From Micromonospora sp. MH99 (GTDB lineage: Bacteria; Actinomycetota; Actinomycetes; Mycobacteriales; Micromonosporaceae), in contig NZ_MUZA01000036.1 in the NCBI RefSeq assembly GCF_021442385.1, positions 1 through 60,185 on the forward strand: DNA of 60,185 nucleotides. Reading direction: 5' to 3'. This document shows, piece by piece, positions 14,187-22,735 of this stretch. The number at the start of each line of letters is the position of its first letter. Within the stretch, counting starts at the first letter, position 1. The position numbers and the translations under genes were made by a program. The notes under the pieces are model-generated. The model ran no database searches. It had not been told where the DNA came from and was given only the letters and a program-made list of their open reading frames with translations.

Positions 14187-16018
14187 CGCGCGGCCTGGAA
14201 CGCGCGGCCGATCGCTGTCGCCGTGGTGCCGTCGCTGAACAACCCGGATCGGTCCTTGTCCGTGGCCGGGAGGCCGAACCAGGCGTAACGCTGCACATAG
14301 GAGAGTTCGCCGAGCATGCCGGCGGCCGCGGTGAGGAAGGCCGCCTGCTGCTCCTGGCTCGGGAACTGCTGACGCCCGCCGTCGTAGCGGATCAGAGCGA
14401 ACTCGGTCAGCCAGATCGGCTTCTGGTACCGCTGGTGGACGGCCTGCAGGTACTGCCGAAGCTGGTCGACCGCCGCAGCGGTCGTGAAGTCGCCGCCGTA
14501 CCAGTGCAGGGTGATGAAGTCCACCCGGTGACCCCGGGCCTTCGCGCCGGTCATGAACCGGTCCAGCCAACCCCGCGGGTCCGCGCCGCCCCAGGCGACC
14601 GCCGGGCTGCCCAGCTTGCTGCCCGTCGCCATCAGTTGCGGCCACAGGTCCAGTGCCTGCTCGACTGTCATGTTCGCCTGTTCGGGCAGGTCGGGCTCGT
14701 TGAAGGTGAGCAGGTGCGGCCCGGCGGCCCGGGCCCGGGCCAGCTCCGCGGCGGTGACGTTCTCCGCGCTGCGGATCATGGGTACGAATGTCGCGCCGCG
14801 CGGAGTGCTGATCCCCGGGTGCTGGGTGCCCCAGGTGTAGTACCAACCGGCCTTCGAGCTGGCCAACGCCTGGCTCGCTCCGGCGAAGTTCCACACCCCG
14901 ACGCCCTTGCGCGCGGAGCTGATCGCCGGTGCGACAGGCGCCTTCGACGTCGGGCGCGCGCTCGGTGACGGCGCGCTGCTCGGGGAGGCGGACGCGGAGG
15001 CGATCTTGGTGGGCGCGACGGGCGGCGGGACGGCCCAGGAGGGCTCGGCGGCCGGATCGTCCGGCAGCGCCACCACCAACGTGGTGATCGCGAGGACCGC
15101 GGCAACCACTGCGGCGGCCAGGTAGGGAACCACAGCACGGGGCGCGTGCCCCGCGAGCTCGGCGACGCCCGGGGGATGCGGTCCGACGGCCGGCGCGGCG
15201 GCGGCCGGGGGCACCGTCGCACTCGGGACGTGGGCGCTGAGGCCGGCCGGCAGCGGCAGCATCGGCATCCCGGCGAGCAGCCTGTCGATCGGCAGGAACG
15301 TGGCGCCCGGGCGCCCGCAGAACGCGCAGTCCCGGATGTGTCGGGCCAGCCGCTTGCGCCACAGCGGGCTGGGAGTGCCGTCCCACTCGGCCGCCACCGC
15401 GCCCAGGTCCGGGCAGCCGGGGCGGGCATGCAGGGCGCGGACGACGCCCCGGGCGCTCTGGATCTGCTCCTTCATCCGGTGGATGCGCACCGCGACGTGC
15501 CCCGGCGACAGGCTCGCGGCCTCGGCGATCTCGGCCCGCGTCAGCTCACCGGTCTCCTCCAGCCACCAGAGCGAGAGCAGTTCCTGGTCGTCCGGGTCGA
15601 GCCAGCGGGTCGCTTCGGCGACCTCACGCCGTTGGTCGGTGAGGCCGAGCCGGAGGATCGTCATCCCGGCGAAGTCGGAGGCGGGATCGGGCACGTCGTG
15701 GATCGCGTCGAGCCCGGCGTCGCGGTTGAGGGCGACACGGCGACGCTGATCCCAGTCGCGCACCTGGCGGATGGTGATCGCCACGAGCCAGGACCGGTAC
15801 GCCGTCGGATCGTTGAGCGCGGGCAGGTGCCGGATCACCCGTACCAGGGTCTCCTGGACCACGTCGTCGACGTCGGCATGGCCGCGCAGCGCCCGCCCGA
15901 CGATGTTGTAGACCAGCGGAAGCGAGGCCGCCACGACGTCGTCGAGAGCGCGCCGGTCGCCCTGTCGAGCCGCGACGACCAGCCCGGGATCGGGTGCTGC
16001 CCGACCGGTTGACGACAT
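14183..16018 (-). CDS. ECF sigma factor fused to a zinc motif, a membrane segment and an extracellular GH128-like glycosidase domain
   Basis: A 611-residue protein in four parts. Residues ~10-95 are a sigma-70 region 2 (DVDDVVQETLVRVIRHL, YRSWLVAITIRQVRDWDQRR). Residues ~125-195 are region 4 with its helix-turn-helix (ELTRAEIAEAASLSPGHVAVR). Around 226-235 lies HIRDCAFCG, an HxxxCxxC motif as in zinc anti-sigma domains. One transmembrane helix (YLAAAVVAAVLAITTLVVAL, ~298-318) leads through a Ser/Pro/Ala linker to a C-terminal glycosidase fold (~370-611), with LLTFNEPD (probable acid/base Glu) and PIWLTEF (probable nucleophile Glu). The sigma domain is thus cytoplasmic and the glycosidase extracytoplasmic. 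ATG 16018 follows AAGGAG by eight bases. Similar ECF-glycosidase fusions have been noted in actinobacterial ECF classifications (from memory, group ECF53). Confidence 0.85.
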   Translation of the reverse strand: MSSTGRAAPDPGLVVAARQGDRRALDDVVAASLPLVYNIVGRALRGHADVDDVVQETLVRVIRHLPALNDPTAYRSWLVAITIRQVRDWDQRRRVALNRDAGLDAIHDVPDPASDFAGMTILRLGLTDQRREVAEATRWLDPDDQELLSLWWLEETGELTRAEIAEAASLSPGHVAVRIHRMKEQIQSARGVVRALHARPGCPDLGAVAAEWDGTPSPLWRKRLARHIRDCAFCGRPGATFLPIDRLLAGMPMLPLPAGLSAHVPSATVPPAAAAPAVGPHPPGVAELAGHAPRAVVPYLAAAVVAAVLAITTLVVALPDDPAAEPSWAVPPPVAPTKIASASASPSSAPSPSARPTSKAPVAPAISSARKGVGVWNFAGASQALASSKAGWYYTWGTQHPGISTPRGATFVPMIRSAENVTAAELARARAAGPHLLTFNEPDLPEQANMTVEQALDLWPQLMATGSKLGSPAVAWGGADPRGWLDRFMTGAKARGHRVDFITLHWYGGDFTTAAAVDQLRQYLQAVHQRYQKPIWLTEFALIRYDGGRQQFPSQEQQAAFLTAAAGMLGELSYVQRYAWFGLPATDKDRSGLFSDGTTATAIGRAFQAAR

Positions 16019-16100
16019 GGATCCCACTCCTTGTGCGCTCGGTCCGGTCGGCGCGCGTGAGCGCTGACCGCCTCCTGAATCGGAGACGAGCGGCGGCGGG

Positions 16101-16292
16101 TCAGATTACGGTTTTCTCCTCCGGTCCGTCGGGCCGGTCGGCCGACGCGCCGGCCTCGGTCCCGGCCGCGAACGGAGTACGCAGGCGGGTCATGGACGCG
16201 GCGCTGACGTCCGCGGCCGGACTGCGCTCGTCGTCGACGACCCGGCCCCCCTCGATGGTGAAGGGGTTCCGGGCGGAGGTCATATCGGGCAC
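16101..16292 (-). CDS. small hypothetical protein upstream of the sigma-glycosidase fusion
   Basis: A 63-residue hydrophilic product rich in Ala, Asp, Glu and Pro, with no signal peptide or membrane helix and no recognised family. Support for coding: strong G/C at codon third positions, a GTG start at 16292 with GGAG six bases upstream, and the same strand as the sigma fusion 82 bases downstream. An ATG at 16283 is an alternative start. It could be a regulator peptide or a chance ORF. Confidence 0.4.
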   Translation of the reverse strand: MPDMTSARNPFTIEGGRVVDDERSPAADVSAASMTRLRTPFAAGTEAGASADRPDGPEEKTVI

Positions 16293-16581
16293 AAGGTGCT
16301 CCAGGAGATGTGCACGGCAGCGCTCGACTCAGTCATCGGCAGCTTCGAAGCCGTGGGGAGGCGGAGGGGCGGGCCCGGCGATGGGCCATCGGTGCCCGCA
16401 CCCACAGCCTAGCGCCCCGGGCGTCGTCAGGGCGCGGCGAAGCGGACCTGCGGTCACCGAGACAGGTCAGAGCTGCGCGGAAACATTTCTGGCCAGCACC
16501 AATCCGGCCGGGCGCCGGCGACGAATCCCTCTCGACAGCACCTGAGCATCAACGCCGTTACGGCGGAGACGGAGATCTGTT

Positions 16582-17370
16582 GTGAGACTGTCCCGAGCCC
16601 TGCTCACCGTGCCCGCGGCCGCGCTGGTACTCGCGTTCCCGGGCGTCGCGCACGCCGACGAGAGCGTGCAGGTCCAGTTGCAGGACCTCAACGAGACCGG
16701 TGCCACCGGGACCGCGACCCTGACCGCGACCAGCGGCGGTGACCTCAAGGTCATGATCAGGTCCAAGGGCATGACGCCGAACTCGCCGCACGCCCAGCAC
16801 GTGCACGGCGCGGCCAACGGCATGGACTTCCACTGCCCGGACAAGTCCGCCGACACCAACGGCAACGGCTACGTCAGCACCGAGGAGGGACTGAAGATGT
16901 ACGGGGACATCTTCATCTCGCTGACCACCACGGGCGACACGACGAAGGCCAGTGGCCTGGCGGTCGACCGGATGCCGAAGGCCGACGCGCAGGGCAACCT
17001 CAGCTACGAGCGCACCATCCCCGCCGCCGAGCTGCCCACCGGCACGATCGAGCACCTGAAGGACCTGCACCTGGTGCAGCACGGCATCGACGCGAACGAC
17101 AACGGCGAGTACGACATGGAGGCGCTCGGCGAGTCGACGTTCGCCAAGTCCGTCGGCGTCAACGGCATCCCGGCCGAGGCCACCGACCCCGCGACGTGCG
17201 GCATGGTCAGTGGCGCGGCCGCCGGCTCCGTACCCGCCGGGGGTGTCGCCACCGGGGATGGAAGCACCTCCGGGACGTCCCCGATCGCCCTGTACGCCGT
17301 CGGCGGCCTCGCGCTGCTCGGCGCGGCGGGTGCGGTTGTCGCCCGCCGCCGCGTCGCCGGCCAGCGCTGA
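16582..17370 (+). CDS. secreted CHRD-like domain protein with C-terminal membrane anchor
   Basis: A 262-residue exported protein. The signal peptide MRLSRALLTVPAAALVLAF...AHA is cleaved near residue 25. The body has a CHRD-like beta-sandwich pattern: GDLKVMIRSKGMTPNSPHAQHVHG followed by HCPDKSADTNGNGYV. The C-terminus has a hydrophobic helix (SPIALYAVGGLALLGAAGAVV) ending in RRRVAGQR, the shape of a cell-wall sorting signal, but no LPxTG or LAxTG motif is visible before it. GTG 16582 has GGAG seven bases upstream. A class F sortase gene follows 14 bases downstream, then sigK and rskA, suggesting one surface-protein regulon. Confidence 0.75.
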   Translation: MRLSRALLTVPAAALVLAFPGVAHADESVQVQLQDLNETGATGTATLTATSGGDLKVMIRSKGMTPNSPHAQHVHGAANGMDFHCPDKSADTNGNGYVSTEEGLKMYGDIFISLTTTGDTTKASGLAVDRMPKADAQGNLSYERTIPAAELPTGTIEHLKDLHLVQHGIDANDNGEYDMEALGESTFAKSVGVNGIPAEATDPATCGMVSGAAAGSVPAGGVATGDGSTSGTSPIALYAVGGLALLGAAGAVVARRRVAGQR

Positions 17371-17384
17371 GCCGGGGCGCAGTC

Positions 17385-18074
17385 GTGTTGGACACCGGCG
17401 ACACGCCGCTGCCGGCCGGCCACCGTCGGGGGCGTTTCACGCTCCTGGCGGTGGCCGGCGTCCTCACCGTCACCGCGGCCGTGACGATCGGCGCCGCCGT
17501 CGTGGGTCAGCGTTCGCAGCCACCCCGACCGGGTACGTCGGCGGCCGCACCCGCGGCGACGGCCCCCGCGGTGCCGGCCACACAACCGGGTGAGCTGACC
17601 ACCGGTCCGTTGATGGCCAGCTCACCGCCGGTCCGGGTGTCGATTCCGTCGCTCAGGGCCACCGCGGCGACTGTCGCTCTCGGGCTTGCGCCGGACGGCG
17701 CCATGCAGGTGCCCGACAGCGCCACCGACGTCGGCTGGTTCACCCGGGCGCCGGTGCCGGGTGCCCTCGGGCCGGCGGTGCTGGCCGGTCACGTGAACTG
17801 GAAAGGCCGCCGGGGCGCGTTCTTCGACCTGGGCAGGTTGACGCCCGGCGCGGGGATAACCGTCGACCGCCAGGACGGCAGCACCGCGATGTTCACCGTG
17901 ACGAAGGTCGAGCAGTATCCCAAGGACCGGTTCCCCACCGACGAGGTCTACGGGGCCACGGACCACGCGGCGCTGCGCCTCATCACCTGCGGTGGCGAGT
18001 TCGACGGCACCACCCGGCACTACCGCGACAATGTCATCGTCTACGCGCGCCTCGCTCACGCTCATCCCGCCTGA
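17385..18074 (+). CDS. class F sortase
   Basis: About 229 residues: an N-terminal membrane segment (FTLLAVAGVLTVTAAVTIGAAVV), a Pro/Ala/Thr linker, then a sortase domain. The catalytic triad is visible: His in VLAGHVNW, Cys in LRLITCGGEFD, and Arg in HYRDNVIVYARL. Class F sortases are widespread in actinobacteria and usually lack a clear dedicated substrate; the CHRD-like anchored protein just upstream is the obvious candidate. GTG 17385 is used because it opens right after the previous stop; there is no strong ribosome site, so coupling to the upstream gene is likely. Confidence 0.85.
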   Translation: MLDTGDTPLPAGHRRGRFTLLAVAGVLTVTAAVTIGAAVVGQRSQPPRPGTSAAAPAATAPAVPATQPGELTTGPLMASSPPVRVSIPSLRATAATVALGLAPDGAMQVPDSATDVGWFTRAPVPGALGPAVLAGHVNWKGRRGAFFDLGRLTPGAGITVDRQDGSTAMFTVTKVEQYPKDRFPTDEVYGATDHAALRLITCGGEFDGTTRHYRDNVIVYARLAHAHPA

Positions 18075-18138
18075 CGCCCCGTGTACGCCCTCGACGGCAC
18101 AGCGGACCGTCATCAGCACCCGAGAGGAGCTGCCGAGA

Positions 18139-18750
18139 ATGAGCGACCCGGAGAAGGCGCGACGACTGCGTTCCGTACCTGACGGGACAGGCCCACCGGA
18201 CGCCGACGAACTGCTGTCCCGAGTGGCGCGCGGCGACGAGACGGCGTTCGCCGCCCTGTACGACACCGTGGCGGGTCGGGTCCACGGGCTGGTCCGCCGG
18301 GTGCTCCGGGATCCGGCGCAGGCGGAGGAGGTGACGCAGGAGGTGCTGGTCGAGGTGTGGCGTACCGCCGCCAGGTTCGACGCCGCTCGCGGCTCGGCCT
18401 CGGCGTGGATCCTGACCATGGCGCACCGGCGTTCGGTGGACCGGGTGCGTGCCGAGCAGGCCCGCACCAACCGCGCCGCGCAGGTCGCCGCGGCCGAGAA
18501 CCACGTCCCGTACGACGAGGTGGTCGAGCACGTCACCGCCCGGTTGGAGCGGGAGCAGGTCCGTCGCTGCCTGGGCCGGTTGACGCCGGTGCAGCGGGAG
18601 GCGGTGACCCTGGCCTACTACGGCGGCCACACCTACCGTGAGGTCGCGGACCAGCTGGGGACGCCGTTGCCGACGGTGAAGACGCGAATGCGGGACGGGC
18701 TGATCCGGATGCGGGACTGCCTGGGCATCGATCTGGAGGGGCGGGCATGA
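18139..18750 (+). CDS. sigK: ECF RNA polymerase sigma factor, SigK type
   Basis: A 203-residue ECF sigma factor. Region 2 is LYDTVAGRVHGLVRRVLRDP, AEEVTQEVLVEVWRTAARFD and SAWILTMAHRRSVDRVR; region 4 is RRCLGRLTPVQREAVTLAYY through YREVADQLGTPLPTVKTRMR. ATG 18139 follows GAGGAG. Its last four bases overlap the next start (ATGA), and that gene encodes the RskA-type anti-sigma factor; this pairing identifies SigK. In mycobacteria SigK responds to redox change and drives surface-protein genes; here the upstream CHRD-like protein and sortase are the likely targets. Confidence 0.88.
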   Translation: MSDPEKARRLRSVPDGTGPPDADELLSRVARGDETAFAALYDTVAGRVHGLVRRVLRDPAQAEEVTQEVLVEVWRTAARFDAARGSASAWILTMAHRRSVDRVRAEQARTNRAAQVAAAENHVPYDEVVEHVTARLEREQVRRCLGRLTPVQREAVTLAYYGGHTYREVADQLGTPLPTVKTRMRDGLIRMRDCLGIDLEGRA

Positions 18751-19475
18751 GCGGCGACATCCACACCCTCGCCGGCGCGTACGCCCTCGACGCGGTCGAC
18801 GAGGTGGAGGGCGCGGCGTTCGAGCGGCACCTCACCGAGTGTGCGGCGTGCAGGTCGGAGGTCGCCGAGTTGCGGGAGACGGCCGCACGCCTCGCTGACG
18901 ACACCGTGCTCGAGGCGCCCTCCCCCGGGTTGCGGGAGCGGACCCTGGCACAGGCCGCCCGAACGCCTCAACTGCGGCCCGGTGCCGGCGCCGAGGACCG
19001 GCCGGCGGCGCGACGGTGGCGGCGGGTGGCAGTGGCGGCGGCCGCGGCCGTCGTCGTGGCCGGCGGCGCGAGTGCGGTGACGTGGTCGGTGGGTAGTGAC
19101 CGGATCAGCGACGAGCGGGCCGACAGCGACCAGGCCCGGCAGGTGGCCGCGGTGCTGAACGCCCCGGACGCCCGGGTCTTCGACGAGCCGTTGTCGCCAG
19201 TTGGCGCCGCGACCGTTGTCGTGTCCCGCGACCGTGACCGAGGCGTGGTGCTGCTGCGTGACCTGCCCGACCCCGGTCCGGGACGGGCCTACCAACTGTG
19301 GCTCATCCGGGGTGCCGAGCCGGCCCGCTCGGTGGGCCTGCTGACCGCCGGCGCCCGGGAGTCGACGACGGTCATCGGTCCGGTCGCTGCCGCCGGCACG
19401 TTCGGGGTGTCGAACGAACCCGCGGCCGGTTCCTCCGCCCCGACCCGGATCGTGGGACTCGTGACGCTGAGCTGA
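18747..19475 (+). CDS. rskA: anti-sigma-K factor RskA
   Basis: A 242-residue single-pass membrane protein. The N-terminal cytoplasmic part has a zinc anti-sigma-like motif (FERHLTECAACRSEVAEL, HxxxCxxC). A membrane helix follows (VAVAAAAAVVVAGGASAVTW, ~92-111), then an extracytoplasmic RskA domain (DRGVVLLRDLPDPGPGRAYQLW and SVGLLTAG). It holds SigK inactive until proteolysis or a redox signal releases it. It is translationally coupled to sigK by an ATGA overlap, which supports a 1:1 pairing. Confidence 0.88.
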   Translation: MSGDIHTLAGAYALDAVDEVEGAAFERHLTECAACRSEVAELRETAARLADDTVLEAPSPGLRERTLAQAARTPQLRPGAGAEDRPAARRWRRVAVAAAAAVVVAGGASAVTWSVGSDRISDERADSDQARQVAAVLNAPDARVFDEPLSPVGAATVVVSRDRDRGVVLLRDLPDPGPGRAYQLWLIRGAEPARSVGLLTAGARESTTVIGPVAAAGTFGVSNEPAAGSSAPTRIVGLVTLS

Positions 19476-19575
19476 CCGACTCGTCCTGCCGGGTCGGGTC
19501 GGCGCGGCTACGGTCGAGGCTGCGGAAGCCGTCCCCCGACCAGGGTTCGGTGTGGTGCGGACGGACAGGACAGAC

Positions 19576-20376
19576 ATGACGGTTCAGATCGATCTCGCCG
19601 GCAGGACCGCGCTGGTGACCGGCTCGACCCAGGGCATCGGCGCCGCCATCACGGTCGGGCTCGCCCGCGCGGGGGCTCGGGTGGCAGTGAACGGCCGTAC
19701 CGCCGCCTCGGTCGGGCGCGCGGCCACGGCGCTGCGCGACGAGGTCCCCGGCGCCGAGGTCGTCGAGGTGGACGCCGACGTGTCGACCGACGATGGCACG
19801 GCCCGCGCCCTCGACCTCCTGCCCGACGTCGACATCCTGGTCAACAATCTCGGCGTCTTCGGCCCCACCCCGGCGTTGGAGATCTCGGACGACGAGTGGC
19901 GTCGCTACTTCGAGGTGAACGTGCTGGCCGGCGTCCGGCTGACCCGCGCCTACCTGCCCGGGATGATGGAACGCGGTTGGGGTCGGGTGCAGTACATCGC
20001 CAGTGACTCGGCGGTCGCCATCCCCGCCGAGATGATCCACTATGGCGTCTCGAAGACGGCTCTGCTCGGCGTTTCGCGCGGGTTCGCGAAGGCCGCCGCC
20101 GGCACCGGCGTGACAGTCAACTCGGTGCTGGCCGGGCCGACCCACACCGGGGGCGTGGAGGACTTCGTGGCCGAACTCGTCGGCGACAGCCTGCCGTGGG
20201 ACGAGGCGCAGCGGGAGTTCATGCGGCTGCACCGGCCGCAGTCGCTGCTCCAGCGGCTCATCGAGCCCGAGGAGATCGCCAACATGGTCACCTACCTCGC
20301 CTCTCCGCTCGCCTCCGCGACGACGGGCGCGGCGGTCCGGGTCGACGGCGGCTACGTGGACGCGATCGTCCCGTAG
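19576..20376 (+). CDS. SDR-family oxidoreductase
   Basis: A 266-residue NAD(P)-dependent short-chain dehydrogenase. The cofactor motif TGSTQGIG (~14-21), the NNLG segment and the catalytic Ser/Tyr/Lys (IASDSAVAIP, YGVSKTALLG) are all present. The C-terminus keeps the usual VDGGYVDAIVP. The substrate cannot be read from the sequence. It is convergent with the DUF2855 gene, with only eight bases between the stops, and has no obvious operon partner. Confidence 0.85.
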   Translation: MTVQIDLAGRTALVTGSTQGIGAAITVGLARAGARVAVNGRTAASVGRAATALRDEVPGAEVVEVDADVSTDDGTARALDLLPDVDILVNNLGVFGPTPALEISDDEWRRYFEVNVLAGVRLTRAYLPGMMERGWGRVQYIASDSAVAIPAEMIHYGVSKTALLGVSRGFAKAAAGTGVTVNSVLAGPTHTGGVEDFVAELVGDSLPWDEAQREFMRLHRPQSLLQRLIEPEEIANMVTYLASPLASATTGAAVRVDGGYVDAIVP

Positions 20377-20384
20377 CGGCCGGC

Positions 20385-21452
20385 TCAGAGCTGGACGACG
20401 TGACCGACCCGGGGCGGCGTACGACCGGCGAGGACGTCGAGCCACGCGTCCCGCAGGGCCTCGGGACCGTTGCCGACCCGCACGTCGAGCCACCCGCTCG
20501 CCGCCGGGACGAACCGCTGCCAGGCTTCGGTGAACCGCCTGTCGAGCCCGTCGCGGCCCCAGTCCCGGCCGCGCTTGCGCATCTGCACCGGCGCGAAGAA
20601 GACCTCCCCGGCGGCTTCCGCGTTGGGCGTCTGGTTGGTGAGTCCCACCGCGATGTCCCGGACGAGCCGGTCGCCGAGGTGAGCGCGCAGCGCGGCCCGG
20701 GTCGCGGGCGCTCCGGACAGGTCGAGGTACACGGTGGCGACCGCGTCGAGGGCGTCGATGTCGTCGTACGCGACGACGTCGTCGTAGCAGCCGAGTGACC
20801 GCGTGAAGGCGACGTTGCCGGGCGAGGTGAGCCCGACCAGCCGCGGGCCACGGCCGTACAGTTCGGACGCGGCGGCGTACGCCGTCTTGCTGGACGCCGA
20901 CGACAGGACTATCGACCGCGCGCCGTAGAAGTCGTTGTCGACGACCTGGTCGGCCAGCATGAACGAGGTGAAGAACAGCGGCCGGAACAGGATCAGCAGG
21001 TCCTCCTGATCGGCCTGGTAGACCGGGTCCCCGGTGATCGACCGGTACGCGTTGTACGGCGAGGGCAGTTCGGCCCGGTGCGGGCTCGCGTCGCGGAAGC
21101 CGGACGCGTCCACCCGGTCCGGGCGGACCACCAGGTGGCCGGCGGGCGGCAGGTAACCGTAGACCCGTTGGCCGACCTCGACCCCGGTGACCGTCGAGGC
21201 GACCACGTCGGCGAAGCCCCACAGCGGCGGAAGCCCCCACTGCGGCCCGAGCCCTCGGGGGCCGGGCGGGAAGAACTCCCAGTAGCGCATCGCGTCGCCG
21301 AGCACCGCGTAGGTCACGTTGTTGGCGGTGAGACCGACGCGGTCGACGCGCAGCAGCGCCGCACCGTCGGGCAGCGCGGGCTCCGCGGAGTCGGCGAGGG
21401 TGGTGTGGCGCAGGTCGGCACGGGCCACGGCGAAGGTCCACGAGTCAGCCAT
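20385..21452 (-). CDS. DUF2855 family protein (MDR-like fold)
   Basis: A 355-residue soluble protein of the actinobacterial/proteobacterial DUF2855 family, recognised by LTANNVTYAVLGDAMRYW near the N-terminus, FRPLFFTSFMLAD and LSSASSKTAYAAA in the middle. It resembles medium-chain dehydrogenases, but no reaction is established. Its promoter has a clear TetR-like dyad in the -35/-10 spacer (separate entry), so it is probably induced by a small molecule. Confidence 0.85.
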   Translation of the reverse strand: MADSWTFAVARADLRHTTLADSAEPALPDGAALLRVDRVGLTANNVTYAVLGDAMRYWEFFPPGPRGLGPQWGLPPLWGFADVVASTVTGVEVGQRVYGYLPPAGHLVVRPDRVDASGFRDASPHRAELPSPYNAYRSITGDPVYQADQEDLLILFRPLFFTSFMLADQVVDNDFYGARSIVLSSASSKTAYAAASELYGRGPRLVGLTSPGNVAFTRSLGCYDDVVAYDDIDALDAVATVYLDLSGAPATRAALRAHLGDRLVRDIAVGLTNQTPNAEAAGEVFFAPVQMRKRGRDWGRDGLDRRFTEAWQRFVPAASGWLDVRVGNGPEALRDAWLDVLAGRTPPRVGHVVQL

Positions 21453-21475
21453 GGTGTGACGCTAGACAGCCTCGA

Positions 21476-21505
21476 ATTCTAAAGACAAGTGCACTGGGAG
21501 TGCAA
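21476..21505 (-). promoter_or_regulatory. DUF2855 promoter with an operator dyad in the spacer
   Basis: On the minus strand TTGCAC (21505-21500), an 18-base spacer and TAGAAT (21481-21476) resemble a vegetative promoter 24 bases upstream of the ATG at 21452. A perfect dyad TGCACT-GGG-AGTGCA (21490-21504) overlaps the -35, an arrangement suited to repression by a TetR-type protein. No such regulator gene is adjacent. Confidence 0.6.
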
Positions 21506-21520
21506 AATCCCACTCGACGG

Positions 21521-22735
21521 TCAGGGCTGGGGCGCGGTGACGTGCCGCAGGTGCCCCAACGGCAGGTGCGGGGGCTGCCACTCCAGGAACAGGGCAGTGG
21601 CGTCGTCGTCGAGCTGCTCGTCCTGGTACGCGAGGACGGCGCGCACGAGCCGGCGCATCGTCTCCGGGCTGGGCAGCCTGTCGTTGAGGGCACGGTTGAC
21701 GAAGTCGACGAGCCGGTCCAGACCGAACCGCTCCCCGTCGATGCTCTTCGCGTCGGTGATGCCGTCGGTGTAGGCGAGGATGCGGTCGCCGGGGTGCAGC
21801 TCCTCCTCGTACACCTGGGGTCTTGCCTCGGAAAGGTGACCCAGACCGAGCGGCAGCGCGGTGGGCCCCGGCAGCTCCCGGATGGCCTTGCCGTCGCGCA
21901 GCAGCATGGCGCCGGGGTGCCCCGCGTTGATGATCCGGAGCTGACCGGTACGCCGGTCCAGTTCGGCGAGCAGCGCTGTCGCGAAGTAGCTGGGGTGCTC
22001 GGAGCGCACCCACCGGTCGATGCTGATGGCCGTGTCGACGAGGTCGAGGCCGGACCGGCGGGCGTTGCGGTACGCGCTGACCACCAGCGAGGCCAGGGTG
22101 CTCGCCTTGATGCCGTGCCCGCAGGTGTCGAAGAGCCCGAGGCTGAGCACGTCGCCGTTCAACGCGTAGTCGAAGATGTCGCCGCCGACGTCGTAGCACG
22201 GTTCGAGGATCGCGGTGATCACCAGGTCGTCGGTCGCAAAGGTGAGCGGCGGCAGCAGCCCCCACACGATTTCGGCGGCGACCTGCATCGGCAGGCGTCG
22301 CCGCATCCGCTCGACGACATCGCCGTAGAGCCGACGGTTCACCAGGACCTGGGCGACGTTGACCGCCAACTCCCAGGCCGGCCCGTCCAACGCCGTGTCG
22401 GCGGCCGCCGGCGACACGACCTCCAGCACACCCAGCCGCTCGCAGCCGAGCAGCAGGGGCACCCAGAGCCGGTCCGGATTGTCGGCGGCACGCTGCACGT
22501 CGAGGGTGGTGAACGCCCGACCGGCCAGGGTCGTCTCGATCGTCAGCTCGTCCCGGGCGATACCGGCGCCCAGCAGAGGCACGAGACAGGACTGGTTGTA
22601 GTCGGCCAGATAGATCACGATCTCGGTGGCGCCGACTGCCGGCGCGGCCCGGGTGACCAGAAGCGACAACTCGTCCGGCCCGCCCCGAGGTGCGTTGAGC
22701 TGCAACCAACGCGACGCATCGCCGGCGTCGACCAA
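21521..22735 (-). CDS. GAF-SpoIIE (PP2C-type) serine phosphatase
   Basis: A 404-residue cytoplasmic protein. Residues ~15-130 form a GAF-like sensor. The C-terminal ~200 residues are a SpoIIE/RsbU phosphatase: EPCYDVGGDIFDYAL with metal-binding Asp, LGLFDTCGHGIKAS, INAGHPGAML, and ILAYTDGITDAK. Such enzymes dephosphorylate anti-anti-sigma factors in partner switching. The gene is divergent from a SigB-type sigma factor, which makes control of that sigma plausible, although no anti-sigma or STAS gene lies nearby. The start is TTG 22735 with GGAGG six bases upstream. Confidence 0.85.
   Translation of the reverse strand: MVDAGDASRWLQLNAPRGGPDELSLLVTRAAPAVGATEIVIYLADYNQSCLVPLLGAGIARDELTIETTLAGRAFTTLDVQRAADNPDRLWVPLLLGCERLGVLEVVSPAAADTALDGPAWELAVNVAQVLVNRRLYGDVVERMRRRLPMQVAAEIVWGLLPPLTFATDDLVITAILEPCYDVGGDIFDYALNGDVLSLGLFDTCGHGIKASTLASLVVSAYRNARRSGLDLVDTAISIDRWVRSEHPSYFATALLAELDRRTGQLRIINAGHPGAMLLRDGKAIRELPGPTALPLGLGHLSEARPQVYEEELHPGDRILAYTDGITDAKSIDGERFGLDRLVDFVNRALNDRLPSPETMRRLVRAVLAYQDEQLDDDATALFLEWQPPHLPLGHLRHVTAPQP

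Noticed and set aside
16479..16510. ECF-type promoter (GGAAAC) upstream of the CHRD-like gene, which would be a SigK target.
   Set aside because: No CGTC-like -10 at 16-17 bases; not strong enough to list.
16293..16581. Possible additional small genes between the small ORF and the CHRD-like gene.
   Set aside because: Frames present have no ribosome site or third-position bias; nothing can be supported.
17265..17370. LPxTG-type sorting motif in the anchored CHRD-like protein.
   Set aside because: The hydrophobic tail and basic end are there, but none of the known sortase motifs is visible.
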